58,750 nucleotides of DNA from Candidatus Gallitreponema excrementavium. GTDB lineage: Bacteria > Spirochaetota > Spirochaetia > Treponematales > Treponemataceae. The notes under the pieces were generated by a model. That model did not search any database. It had not been told where the DNA came from and was given only the letters and a program-made list of their open reading frames with translations. The stretch spans positions 1 through 58,750 of the forward strand of contig JADIMM010000111.1 of assembly GCA_017694795.1 (NCBI GenBank). Reading direction: 5' to 3'. The position numbers and the translations under genes were made by a program. Positions 8,975 to 17,681 of this stretch are shown here, piece after piece (position 1 is the stretch's first letter; every line of letters begins with the position of its first letter).

Positions 8975-9040
8975 GGTTTATATTCTTACACAACTTAGCT
9001 TTGTATTCAAGTTTTTATTTTTTAATTCATCATAAAGAAA

Positions 9041-9067
9041 TAAAAAAACCGCAGGATTTCCTGCGGT
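9041..9067 (-). terminator. Terminator downstream of tRNA-Leu
   Basis: On the minus strand ACCGCAGGA and TCCTGCGGT form a 9-bp stem with a 2-base spacer (so effectively a 4-6 base loop), followed by seven T residues. It starts a few bases after the tRNA 3' end. Confidence 0.85.
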
Positions 9068-9072
9068 TCTAC

Positions 9073-9155
9073 TACCGGCGAAGAGACTTGAACTCTTACA
9101 CCCTCGCGAGCAACAGATTTTGAGTCTGTCGTGTCTACCATTCCACCACGCCGGC
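9073..9155 (-). tRNA. tRNA-Leu (CAA)
   Basis: Full cloverleaf on the minus strand, 83 nt. The acceptor GCCGGCG pairs with CGCCGGT, followed by discriminator A. The anticodon stem-loop ACAGA-CTCAAAA-TCTGT gives anticodon CAA after T33. There is a class II variable arm (TGCTCGCGAGGGTGTA region) and a T-arm with loop TTCAAGT. CCA is not encoded. The long variable arm and anticodon agree on leucine. A terminator follows immediately, so it is probably a monocistronic transcript. Confidence 0.95.
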
Positions 9156-9292
9156 ATACTGAAGTATACTAACAGTTTTTAAAAAAAAAAGCAATAGATG
9201 CGGGGGCTTATTCCCCGGACAAAACCATGGGACCCCGGAAATCAGGCTGTTACGCCGGCTTGGAAAAACCACCCTCTTGTTTAATAACCGTT

Positions 9293-10612
9293 TTAGTCTT
9301 TGAACAATTTTCGTGCTTCCAGGTAAAACCTCTTTTCAGAGGCTTCACCCATGGAAAAACTTTTTCTTGGGAGCGGTCCTCCTTTAGAAATTGTGGAAAA
9401 AAAGCTGTCCTTGGCAATTGGGGGCAAAAGAATACCTGTCCCCGAATCTTTTTCTCCAAGCCTGAATACTTCATCGCTGCCGTGTATGTAATCGATTTTT
9501 ATTTCCGGATTGTCTTGTATAAAAATATCCAGCTTTGGCTGTAAGGCACTGACAGCAAGGGTTTTTAAACCGGTTTTTAAAAGTATGTATTCTGTTTTTC
9601 CCTCCGGGGTATAAACAAAACCAAAATTGCCTTTGGAACCGGCAACTTTTTGTTCCAGTTCCGTTTTTGTGGCTACAGCTTCTGTATCCCCGTCCAGTTC
9701 TTTTGCCAGAAAATCTATGAGTTTCCGGGTATCAGCATTAAAAAGAATCCGGTGGATTGGTTCAAAAGTTAATCCGCTGTCGTAAATATTGACAATTTCC
9801 ACCAGGGCGTATCTTGCCGGATGTTCCATAAGGTTTTTCTGGTCTTTGTGCTCTCTTTTATATTCGTTCCAGACTGATTTTGCTGTTGCCAGGGAATGGT
9901 TCCCGTCTCCAACGGCGAAAAGGAAACTGCTCCCTTCCGGTTCCTTTCCCTGTTCTTTCAGTTTTTCGATACATTGGGAAATCCGGTACAGATTTTCTTC
10001 GCTGGTAATTTTCCAACCGGTAATTTCTCCTGAAGATTCCATTAAGGAGCCGCTGTAAACTTCCCCTTCGGATTTTCCGCATTTGCAGGCACAGTCCATG
10101 AGGATATTTCCGGAATCGTTGGCTAAAAGCATTATGTGGGGCAGCTCAAGAGGTGCCCCTTTCCGTATTTCCATTCTGGGAGGGATTCGCTCCAGAATCG
10201 TGGCCTCCGTAGCCCGGATAAGTGCTTTTGACAAAGGCTCCCATTCATAGGTTTCCAAGTCTATTGCAACAACCAGCCCTTTCCGTATTCTCCCAAAGCC
10301 GGTTTTCCGTTCCAGGTAAATAAAACCTTTTACCGGTGGGGCAAAAACCCCTTTAAGGTATTCATTCATTGTGTCTTGAATTTTTTCTATCCTCTGGTTT
10401 TTATCCGGGTCTTCAAGGTAGACTTCTGGAAAAATCAGATTTAAAGTGGACGGAAATCCCTTTGTGTTATCTTTTATGCGCTGCCAGTATTCCCTGTCCT
10501 GGGTGTACTGGTCACATGCTATTACAGCCCACTTGGAAATCGGGGTGTCTTTTGGCAATAGTATTTCCGGAACACAGATTCCATTTTGCATCAGATTTTC
10601 TTTTGCATTCAT
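9293..10612 (-). CDS. DUF1015 family protein
   Basis: 440 residues from the chosen start MNAKENLMQNG, which has GGAG seven bases upstream; an in-frame ATG at 10639 would overlap the preceding gene more and has no better site. It matches the DUF1015 family (function unknown; widespread in anaerobes and spirochaetes, often near serine or glycolytic genes). Family-like parts are CVPEILLPKD near the start, VIACDQYTQD, ERIPPRMEIRKGAPLELPHIM, the AVGDGNHSLATAKSVW block (about 280) and IHGSDEV with DSGTGILLPPI near the end. It is soluble with no signal peptide. It follows the two CBS-domain membrane proteins on the same strand with a 4-base gap. Confidence 0.88.
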   Translation of the reverse strand: MNAKENLMQNGICVPEILLPKDTPISKWAVIACDQYTQDREYWQRIKDNTKGFPSTLNLIFPEVYLEDPDKNQRIEKIQDTMNEYLKGVFAPPVKGFIYLERKTGFGRIRKGLVVAIDLETYEWEPLSKALIRATEATILERIPPRMEIRKGAPLELPHIMLLANDSGNILMDCACKCGKSEGEVYSGSLMESSGEITGWKITSEENLYRISQCIEKLKEQGKEPEGSSFLFAVGDGNHSLATAKSVWNEYKREHKDQKNLMEHPARYALVEIVNIYDSGLTFEPIHRILFNADTRKLIDFLAKELDGDTEAVATKTELEQKVAGSKGNFGFVYTPEGKTEYILLKTGLKTLAVSALQPKLDIFIQDNPEIKIDYIHGSDEVFRLGEKDSGTGILLPPIAKDSFFSTISKGGPLPRKSFSMGEASEKRFYLEARKLFKD

Positions 10613-10616
10613 TTGT

Positions 10617-11621
10617 TTACTCCGTATCATTGGTGTCAAACTCGTCCTGAATCCCGCCGAATATTTCTTCGAGAATATCTTCCATGGAAAGAAGTCCTAC
10701 AGTTCTTCCCTTTTTATCGATGACTATGGCAATATTCTGTTTGTGTTTCCTTAGAACGTCCTTTGCTTCGGTAATTCTTGTTGCAGCAGGAATCTTTATA
10801 ACAGGTCTTTGTATGTCTTTAATTGAAAAAGCATCTTTTTCGGTTACATAAAGAACATCTTTATAGTGTATGAATCCCGTTATCCTGTCAATGGAAGTTT
10901 CATAAACAGGAATTCGTGAAAAAAGCGATTCTTTAAAAACTTTCTGTATCTCTTGGAATGTTGCATTTTCTTTTATCGCTTTTATTTTGTTTTTGGGGGT
11001 CATGACGTTTTGGACGAGCTGATCTGTAAATTTAAATACCCGTCCCATCATAGAGGTTTCTTCTTCTTCTAATACACCTGTTTCCTTGCTTAAAGAAATT
11101 ACATCTTCAAGTTCTTCCTGTGTTATTGAGGGCCTTTTTGGCGAAAATCTTTTTATAATCATGGAAGAAATAAAGTCTGTTATCTTTGACATAATGAAAA
11201 TTACCGGAGTCATTAAGACACCGAGATATCTGATTGGAGCTGCACTGAAAACCGAAATTCCGTCGGGGTTTTTTGATGCAATGGTTTTGGGCGTCATCTC
11301 TCCGAATATAATCGTTATTATGGTAATGATCAGGGTGCTTATTCCCAGACTGGCATCCCCGAATGTCTGGATTGCAAAGGCCGAAACCAGGGACGATGAG
11401 CCGATGTTTACCAGATTGTTACCTATGAGGATTGTGGTCAAAAACTTTCCGTTTCCGCCTATGGTTTTTTCTATAGAGGCAGCTCTCTTGGGGTGATGCT
11501 TTCTAAGCCGCTTTAACCTTACTTTGCTCATTGAAGTCAGGGCTGCTTCAGATGAGGAAAAAAAGGCTGACAGGATTAGCAGAACTATAATTATGATTCC
11601 ATAAAAAAGAGTTTTATCCAT
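10617..11621 (-). CDS. CNNM/CBS-domain membrane protein (hemolysin C/CorC-like), short form
   Basis: 334 residues. The N-terminal CNNM (DUF21) membrane domain has three to four helices (LSAFFSSSEAALTSMSKVRL, then GEMTPKTIA), followed by a tandem CBS pair that begins with VMTPKNKIKAI and ends at GLLSMEDILEEIFG. The C-terminal CorC_HlyC domain seen in the upstream paralogue is absent; the protein ends just after the second CBS (DEFDTNDTE). Members of this superfamily are implicated in magnesium/cation efflux; the hemolysin label is historical. The start overlaps the upstream paralogue's stop by 8 bases, so the pair is translationally coupled and may form a heteromer. Confidence 0.88.
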   Translation of the reverse strand: MDKTLFYGIIIIVLLILSAFFSSSEAALTSMSKVRLKRLRKHHPKRAASIEKTIGGNGKFLTTILIGNNLVNIGSSSLVSAFAIQTFGDASLGISTLIITIITIIFGEMTPKTIASKNPDGISVFSAAPIRYLGVLMTPVIFIMSKITDFISSMIIKRFSPKRPSITQEELEDVISLSKETGVLEEEETSMMGRVFKFTDQLVQNVMTPKNKIKAIKENATFQEIQKVFKESLFSRIPVYETSIDRITGFIHYKDVLYVTEKDAFSIKDIQRPVIKIPAATRITEAKDVLRKHKQNIAIVIDKKGRTVGLLSMEDILEEIFGGIQDEFDTNDTE

Positions 11622-12888
11622 CCCTGTCCCCCGTTTCCGGGTATAATTTTATTCTGACTATCCTTTTTGCTGAAATTTCTGTAACTTCAAAAATCCAGTC
11701 GCCTACAGAAACTTTTTGCCCCTTTACAGGAATTTCTCCGCATTCTTCCATTACGAGGCCTGCGGCTGTGTCACTTTCATATTTTGAAAGATTTAGCCCG
11801 GTAAGCTCTTCTACCTGGGAAAGTCTTAAGCCTCCGTCAATTGTAAAGGCATCTTTCCCGTATTTGTCATATTCAGGGCGTTCTGTCCTGTCATATTCAT
11901 CTGAAATGGAACCTACAACTTCTTCTACAATATCTTCAATCGTAACGATTCCGGCTGTTCCACCGTATTCATCAATTACTACGGCCATGTTCTGTTTGGA
12001 GCTTATAAGTTCCTGTTCCACCTGTGAAATACTTTTCCCTTCAAACACAAAATGAATCGGACGCATAATATTTTTTACCGAAAAATCTTCTTTTTCTCCG
12101 TTCATCAGAAGAAAGTCTTTGATGTAAACAACCCCAAGAATATGGTCGATATCTTCATCTATCACCGGAAATCTTGAGTGGGTGGTCATTTTTGAAAGCT
12201 GTAGAATATCCTTGTAAGAATCATTTAATTCAACAGTTTCTATATCGATTCTGGGAGTCATTATTTCCTTGGCAGTTAAATCGGAAAATTCAAAAACGTT
12301 TTTCAGCATATTTTTTTCGTCAGCTTCCAAAACACCTTCTTCTTCCCCGACCTCTATAAGCAGTTTTAAATCTTCTTCAGTTAGATGGGCGGGTTTTGAC
12401 TTTCTCCGGAAAACTTTTTTTACAATAAGCTGAAATCCACCGACAATCTTAAAAACTGGTGTAAACAGGGTCATAAAAAAAGAAACAATCGGAGCTAAAA
12501 GAATAACAACTTGTTCAGGCCTCTCCCGGGCAATTTTCTTTGGTGTAATCTCGCCGGTTATTAAAAGAATAAAGGTGAGCCCTCCGGTGGCAATACCCAC
12601 ACCGGCATTTCCGAAAAAACTCATTGCCAGCCAGGTTGCACAGGCCGAAGCAGATGAATTTACCACGTTGTCGGCTAAAAGTACCATGTTAAGAAACCCG
12701 GCAGGGTTTTTTCTTATCTTTTCCAGGATTTTCCCTTTCCGCTTAAAGGTTTTTGCAAGATGGGATAATCTTATTTTGTTAAGGGAAAGAACTGCCGTCT
12801 CCGCTGCAGAAAAACAGGCGGAAAGCATCAAAAGAACAACTAAAACAATGGAAATTATTATAATAGATAAAGGGTCGGGATCGTCCAT
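11614..12888 (-). CDS. CNNM/CBS/CorC_HlyC membrane protein (TlyC type)
   Basis: 424 residues with the full architecture. It has a CNNM membrane domain (SACFSAAETAVLSLNKIRL, GEITPKKIA), a CBS pair (EIMTPRIDIETVELND to AGIVTIEDIVEEVVG) and a C-terminal CorC_HlyC domain (DAFTIDGGLRLSQVEELTG, SVGDWIFEVTEISAKRIVRIKL). The predicted role is divalent cation (Mg/Co) homeostasis with CBS domains sensing adenine nucleotides (family knowledge). It is first gene of the three-gene minus-strand run with the short paralogue and the DUF1015 gene. The start codon has no convincing ribosome site, so the exact start is uncertain. Confidence 0.9.
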   Translation of the reverse strand: MDDPDPLSIIIISIVLVVLLMLSACFSAAETAVLSLNKIRLSHLAKTFKRKGKILEKIRKNPAGFLNMVLLADNVVNSSASACATWLAMSFFGNAGVGIATGGLTFILLITGEITPKKIARERPEQVVILLAPIVSFFMTLFTPVFKIVGGFQLIVKKVFRRKSKPAHLTEEDLKLLIEVGEEEGVLEADEKNMLKNVFEFSDLTAKEIMTPRIDIETVELNDSYKDILQLSKMTTHSRFPVIDEDIDHILGVVYIKDFLLMNGEKEDFSVKNIMRPIHFVFEGKSISQVEQELISSKQNMAVVIDEYGGTAGIVTIEDIVEEVVGSISDEYDRTERPEYDKYGKDAFTIDGGLRLSQVEELTGLNLSKYESDTAAGLVMEECGEIPVKGQKVSVGDWIFEVTEISAKRIVRIKLYPETGDRDG

Positions 12889-12970
12889 AACTTGACGACC
12901 ATTCTATCAGAAAAGAAATTTCTTGACAAGGGTTTTTTCCCGTGTTTTCCCCGGTTCTTTTTTTACAGCA

Positions 12971-12982
12971 AACCGGCCGGTT
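12971..12982. promoter_or_regulatory. 12-bp perfect palindrome in a divergent intergenic region
   Basis: AACCGGCCGGTT is an exact palindrome lying between the divergently transcribed CBS protein (minus) and the PTS EIIC gene (plus). It has the right place and symmetry for an operator, but no known regulator is indicated. A TTGACA (12923) lies upstream without a clear -10. Confidence 0.25.
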
Positions 12983-13072
12983 AAACCCCGGGACATCTAT
13001 ATTTTTTTTTATGGATATTGTAGAGTCTTTTATATCATTTAATATTTTATACCTCTCTCTTATGGAGGAATT

Positions 13073-14194
13073 ATGAACAAGTATGTTAAACGTTACTTTG
13101 TTGATACCCTGGGTGGAATGGCGCTTGGTTTGTTTGCCACTCTGATAATCGGTTTGATTCTAAAGCAGATAGGATCCGTTTTTCCGGTGGTTTCCGTCGG
13201 AGAAACAGATGTGTCCCGGGTGAAATTCCTGCTTTCCTGTATAGGAACCTTCTTTACGAATCTGGGGCTTTGCCTTACTGTCCTTACAGGAAGCGGAATT
13301 GCCTTGGGAGTTGCCCATTCTTTGGGGGTGCCTAAACTGGTTTTATATGCAACTGCGGCTTCGGGGCTTGTAGGTGCATACTCCGGTAGTTTTATTTCCG
13401 GAAGTCTTTTTTCTGAAACCGGGGCTTTGATTCTTTCCGGTCCCGGGGATCCTTTGGGAGCTTTTGTAGCAGCCCTTGCCGGAGCAGAAGCAGGCCGGCT
13501 GGTGTCGGGGAAAACAAAAATCGACATTCTGATTACCCCGGCGGTTACCATAGCAGCAGGCGGTTTGGCTGGGGTTTTGTTTGGCCCCCCGTTGGCAAGT
13601 GCTTCCCAAGCTTTGGGGGTATTTATAAAGACAGCTACAGAGCTGCAACCTTTCTGGATGGGGATTATTATAAGCGTGGTAATGGGATTGATTCTGACAT
13701 TGCCAATAAGTTCTGCTGCCATAGGTATTATTCTCGGATTATCCGGATTGGCAGGAGGGGCTGCAACAGCGGGATGTTGTGCCCAAATGGTGGGTTTTGC
13801 TGTTATTTCTTTTAAGGATAACGGACTTAACGGTTTTTTTGCCCAAGGTCTAGGGACTTCCATGTTGCAGATTCCGAATATTATAAAAAATCCTTTAATA
13901 TGGGTGCCGCCGACTTTGGCAAGCGCCGTAACGGGGCCTCTTTCAACCCTTGTTTTTAAGATGGAAAATCTGCCTGCCGGTTCCGGAATGGGAACATCGG
14001 GATTGGTGGGCCCCCTGCTTTGTTATCAGGCAATGACCGGCAGCGGAACGGAAGCTGTTTCAGAATGGCTGGTAATACTTTATATGGTTTTGCTGTATTT
14101 TATTCTCCCTGGAATTTTATCGTATGCTATTTATTTCTTTATGCACAAAAAGGGCTGGATAAAAGACGGTGACATGAAGTTGTCTACTTTGTAA
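13073..14194 (+). CDS. PTS EIIC_2 family membrane protein (PfoR-like)
   Basis: 373 residues with about nine to ten hydrophobic, glycine-rich segments, starting DTLGGMALGLFATLIIG. Internal features match the PTS_EIIC_2 family: GSFISGSLFSETGALILSGPGDPLGAF, the PISSAAIGIILGLSGLAGGAATAGCCAQM segment and MGTSGLVGPL. The family is annotated as a PTS sugar permease but is often found, as here, without EIIA or EIIB partners, and is related to PfoR. Transport of a sugar or another small solute is therefore only inferred. The ribosome site GGAGGAATT is strong. The gene is transcribed away from the CBS genes and is followed by a TPR protein on the same strand. Confidence 0.82.
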   Translation: MNKYVKRYFVDTLGGMALGLFATLIIGLILKQIGSVFPVVSVGETDVSRVKFLLSCIGTFFTNLGLCLTVLTGSGIALGVAHSLGVPKLVLYATAASGLVGAYSGSFISGSLFSETGALILSGPGDPLGAFVAALAGAEAGRLVSGKTKIDILITPAVTIAAGGLAGVLFGPPLASASQALGVFIKTATELQPFWMGIIISVVMGLILTLPISSAAIGIILGLSGLAGGAATAGCCAQMVGFAVISFKDNGLNGFFAQGLGTSMLQIPNIIKNPLIWVPPTLASAVTGPLSTLVFKMENLPAGSGMGTSGLVGPLLCYQAMTGSGTEAVSEWLVILYMVLLYFILPGILSYAIYFFMHKKGWIKDGDMKLSTL

Positions 14195-14255
14195 GTGATT
14201 GTATGAAGTAGCCGGGGCAATAGACAAAATCTGTTTATAAGAGTAATATGTAACC

Positions 14256-16847
14256 ATGCTTCGGCTATTTCAACATCTCTTTAATAGAAAAAAAAGTTTT
14301 AAACCCTCTGTTCCGGAGGAGACTTGTTTTACTGATTTTTCCAAGCCAAAAAAAAGACTTTGGACAGAGCATTCCGATTCCAGTTATTCTTTGGAGTTTA
14401 CAAAACGGGGGATGAAGCTCTCCCTTCTCAAGGATAATGTATTTGTTTGGCAGGAAGAAGAGGCTTTCCAGGCCCGGGACTTTGTTTTACAGGCATTGTT
14501 TTCAATATGTCCTTCAAAAAATGTTTCGGATAGCAGGGAGGCAGGTTCCTGTGCCTTTGGTCTCATGTTCAGGTTTGGCGGGGATTACAATTACTACCAT
14601 GTCCTTGTTTCTGACAAGGGATATCTGAGGGTGGATGCGGTTTTTAACGGAAATCCCCTGCCTTTGGTGGGCTGGATAAAACCGGAAAGGAAAGATTCTG
14701 CCGGAATTCCGGGGGGGAAATCTGAAAGCGTAGATGTTCTTCCTTCCGGTGATGAAGTCCGGGGAAAAAACGGCAGGGAAGAAAGCAACTATACAGAAGA
14801 TACGGAATTAACCCTTATAGTCAGGGATACCAGGTTCAGGATTCTGCTTAACGGAATGTGGGTTTGTGATTTGGAAGACGATACAATCCTTGGTTCCGGT
14901 ACATTAGCAGTAAGCGGGCAGAACTGGGGAACAGCAAAAAATCATTGTTGTTTTTTTAAAGCCCTTTCTGTGGATTCAAGGTTATATATTTGTGAAAAGG
15001 AATATGCAAAAACCGAATCCCTTGTTACTCCTGAAAAGGAGGTATTTTTGGCGGAAAGGCTTTCTGCCGTAAACAGAACGATTCCTGCGTTGCGGCTTTT
15101 AAAGACTGCTTTATCAGAGGGGAATCTTTCGGATTCTGCCCTTTTTAAAGCGAGCACTCTTTATGCTTCCGGAAAAATGTACACAGAGGCCGAGAGTATA
15201 GCCCGGGGGCTTCTTGAAAAAAATCCTGAAAATCCTGAATATGTGGAACATTTTGCCGGTCTTTTATATTTGCAGAATAAATTCCAGGAAGGAATTGAAT
15301 TCCTGAACAACAATCCTTCTGTAACCGGGAATTCGGGAAAGCTCCAGAATCTTTTGGGAAATTTTTATTCGGCTTTGGTAAAATGGGAAGATGCCGCAGC
15401 TGCCTACAGAAGGGCATCGGAACTGGAAGAAAACGGTCTTTTTTTATTCAATTTGGGAGATATTTTAGAAAAAATTAATGACAAAGAAGCTGTAAAGGCT
15501 TATCAAAAGGCGGCCTCTGTTTTCCTGAACGAAAACAATCTTACCGATTTGGAAGAAACCGTACACAGGCTGGACACTCTGGATAAAAAGTCCGTCAAAA
15601 CAAAGGCTATAAAAGCAAAATATTATTTTGCTTCCGGAGAGGAAGAAAAGGCCCTTCCGGTTATCAGGGAGCTTACGGCAGGAAATACCAAAGATTCGGC
15701 TTTGTGGTATTTGTCAGGGCTTTTAAAAAGAAATTCCAGGGATTTGTCCGGTAGTTCTGCCGATTTTGAAAAGGCTTTGGATTTGGAACCGGATTATCCT
15801 ATGTATCTTTTCCGGCTTTCCGAAAACCGGCTTGATGAAGGAAATACGGCGGAAAGTCTCTCTTTGATTGACAAAGCATTGGCAGGAGATAAAGAGAATG
15901 GTTGGTTTTGGAACCAGAAAGCCCGGTGTTTTATGGCTGAAAACAATCTAGAGGAGGCTTTGGAACTTCTTAAGGAGGCAGAAGAAAGGCTCCCTGATGA
16001 ATTTTCGGTATGGGAAAACAAGGGTGAAATTTACAGGAGAATGGGGCAGTGGGATTCAATGGCGGACATCTTTAACCCTCTGTCCCCGGCAGCCAGAAGG
16101 GCAGCTTTATTAAATCCCGGAAAAGCCTTTAATTTTTGCGGAAATATGTATACCAAGGACGGAAAGTATGCCCTTGCCCTGGAATTTTATCAAAAGGCTG
16201 TTGATGCTGAAAAAGAAAACCCGGTATTCCTTATAAACAAGGCTTCGGCAGATATTGAGGAAGGTAATCTTTCCGAGGCTGATGCCCTTTTGGGAAAGGC
16301 CTACGAGATTAAACACAGTCCTGAAATATATAATTTGTTGGGAACCCTTGCAGAGATAAAGGGGGAATATCCAAGGGCAGAGGTCGCCTTTAGACAGGGT
16401 TTGGAGGAATTTCCTGATGATCCGGATTTGCTTTACAGTCTTGTCCAGCATTACTATGGGCTGGGGAAATTTGAAAAGGCTGACGCCCTTCTTTCTGCCT
16501 TAAACAAAAAAGAAAAATCCAAACGGGTTCAGGAAATAACAGATGCAGTCCAGGAAAAAACTTCGAGAATTATTTCCTGCTCCCGGTGCGGAAGAAAATG
16601 GGCTGTGCCGTTTTATATCCCTCCCCAAGGGCGGATAAGCTTGCAGGCGGAACCTCCGGATGAGATGCCTGCCGGGCGCTGTCCTGTTTGCGGAAAAACA
16701 TTCTGTATCGGTTGTGGAAAAGAAAATCTTGGCAACGACGGAAGGTTTAAATGTCCCGATTGTAACGAAAATCTCAGGCTTATGGATGAAGGGCTGATTT
16801 ATACATTGAATAAATGGATAGAGGAGCAAAACCTCGAGAAAGAATAA
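14256..16847 (+). CDS. Large TPR-repeat protein with N-terminal lectin-like and C-terminal zinc-binding domains
   Basis: 863 residues, no signal peptide. Residues ~35-235 are beta-rich with FRFGGDYNYYHVLVSDKGYLRVD and LTLIVRDTRFRILLNGMWVCDLEDD, resembling the concanavalin/LamG-like modules used to read surfaces or sugars. Residues ~255-760 are successive tetratricopeptide repeats (many YxxA/G plus P at helix ends, e.g. GKYALALEFYQKAVDAEKENP). The last ~95 residues hold several CxxC pairs (CSRCGRKW, CPVCGKTFCIGC, CPDCNENL), a double zinc ribbon. It is probably a cytoplasmic scaffold; partners unknown. It follows the EIIC gene by 61 bases. A strong terminator lies just after its stop. Confidence 0.8.
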   Translation: MLRLFQHLFNRKKSFKPSVPEETCFTDFSKPKKRLWTEHSDSSYSLEFTKRGMKLSLLKDNVFVWQEEEAFQARDFVLQALFSICPSKNVSDSREAGSCAFGLMFRFGGDYNYYHVLVSDKGYLRVDAVFNGNPLPLVGWIKPERKDSAGIPGGKSESVDVLPSGDEVRGKNGREESNYTEDTELTLIVRDTRFRILLNGMWVCDLEDDTILGSGTLAVSGQNWGTAKNHCCFFKALSVDSRLYICEKEYAKTESLVTPEKEVFLAERLSAVNRTIPALRLLKTALSEGNLSDSALFKASTLYASGKMYTEAESIARGLLEKNPENPEYVEHFAGLLYLQNKFQEGIEFLNNNPSVTGNSGKLQNLLGNFYSALVKWEDAAAAYRRASELEENGLFLFNLGDILEKINDKEAVKAYQKAASVFLNENNLTDLEETVHRLDTLDKKSVKTKAIKAKYYFASGEEEKALPVIRELTAGNTKDSALWYLSGLLKRNSRDLSGSSADFEKALDLEPDYPMYLFRLSENRLDEGNTAESLSLIDKALAGDKENGWFWNQKARCFMAENNLEEALELLKEAEERLPDEFSVWENKGEIYRRMGQWDSMADIFNPLSPAARRAALLNPGKAFNFCGNMYTKDGKYALALEFYQKAVDAEKENPVFLINKASADIEEGNLSEADALLGKAYEIKHSPEIYNLLGTLAEIKGEYPRAEVAFRQGLEEFPDDPDLLYSLVQHYYGLGKFEKADALLSALNKKEKSKRVQEITDAVQEKTSRIISCSRCGRKWAVPFYIPPQGRISLQAEPPDEMPAGRCPVCGKTFCIGCGKENLGNDGRFKCPDCNENLRLMDEGLIYTLNKWIEEQNLEKE

Positions 16848-16849
16848 AA

Positions 16850-16877
16850 AAGAACCGGCATAAGCCGGTTCTTTTTT
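16850..16877. terminator. Bidirectional terminator between TPR gene and aat
   Basis: AAGAACCGGC and GCCGGTTCTT form a 10-bp stem with an ATAA loop, with T residues on the plus-strand 3' side and A residues on the other. It can serve the TPR gene and the convergent clpS-clpA-aat transcript. Confidence 0.85.
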
Positions 16878-16987
16878 GCAATGTTTGTTTAGTAAATCTT
16901 TTTAGTAAGGACTTCCAAGGAGTTAACATAAGATAAACTTTTTTCTCACTTGATGGTTACACAATAAAATAGTTTTTTGAAAAGGTA

Positions 16988-17680
16988 TTATTCCGGAAAA
17001 GGAAAAAGGTTTGTGCAGAATTGTGAATCCCTGGTATTGTCCTTTAAAAGTCTTAAATATGCCTGCCTGGATATGTTTTTTCCTCCGAATGCACAGATAT
17101 TTTCCGTGTAAACTTGGGAGTCAATGAGCCTTCCTCCGGATTTAAAAAAAAATTCTGCAAACCGGACAAAAGCAAAGTGGGAAGCGTTGGATTCCAAGGA
17201 AAACATAGATTCTCCTATAAAGATGTTTCCCAGTAAAACACCATATAAGCCTCCTGCCAAAACGTCTTTATTCCAGGCTTCAACAGAATGGGCATATCCG
17301 AGCCTGTGAAGTTCACAGTAGGCTTCTTCCATTTCCGGCGTAATCCATGTTCCATTCTGGTTTTTTCTTGTAATTCCGGCGCAGTTGTTTATTACCTGTT
17401 TAAAAGCCTTGTCCATAGTTATATCCAGCGAAGATTTTTTTATATAACGTTTCAATCTTTTAGGTATGTGAAAGCATTCCCTGAGTATTACAAACCTGGG
17501 ATCGGGAGACCACCAGATTATGGGTTCCGGGGTCTTGTACCAAGGGAAAATCCCCTGTTCAAGGGCAGACAGCAGAACCCCGGGGGAAAGGTTTCCTCCA
17601 TAGCATACAATTCCGTCTTCAGAATCCTCCGGATCCGGGAAAGTGATTCTGTATTGATCAGTAATATAGGGCAGTGACAT
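16988..17680 (-). CDS. aat: Leucyl/phenylalanyl-tRNA--protein transferase
   Basis: Adds Leu or Phe from charged tRNA to proteins with N-terminal Lys/Arg, making them substrates of ClpS-ClpAP. The 230 residues carry the family hallmarks: GGNLSPGVLLSALEQGIFPWY, IIWWSPDPRFVI, the GTWITPEMEEAYCELHRLGYAHSVEAW block and the GLYGVLLGNIFIGESMFS core, then DSQVYT. The ATG lies next to the clpA stop (17680/17682), so it is the third gene of clpS-clpA-aat. Having all three genes adjacent makes a complete bacterial Leu/N-degron pathway in one operon. Confidence 0.96.
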   Translation of the reverse strand: MSLPYITDQYRITFPDPEDSEDGIVCYGGNLSPGVLLSALEQGIFPWYKTPEPIIWWSPDPRFVILRECFHIPKRLKRYIKKSSLDITMDKAFKQVINNCAGITRKNQNGTWITPEMEEAYCELHRLGYAHSVEAWNKDVLAGGLYGVLLGNIFIGESMFSLESNASHFAFVRFAEFFFKSGGRLIDSQVYTENICAFGGKNISRQAYLRLLKDNTRDSQFCTNLFPFPE

Positions 17681-17681
17681 T

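Noticed and set aside
13093..13863. 256-residue minus-strand frame opposite the EIIC gene
   Set aside because: Shadow of a GC-biased membrane protein; proline/alanine-rich and without homology.
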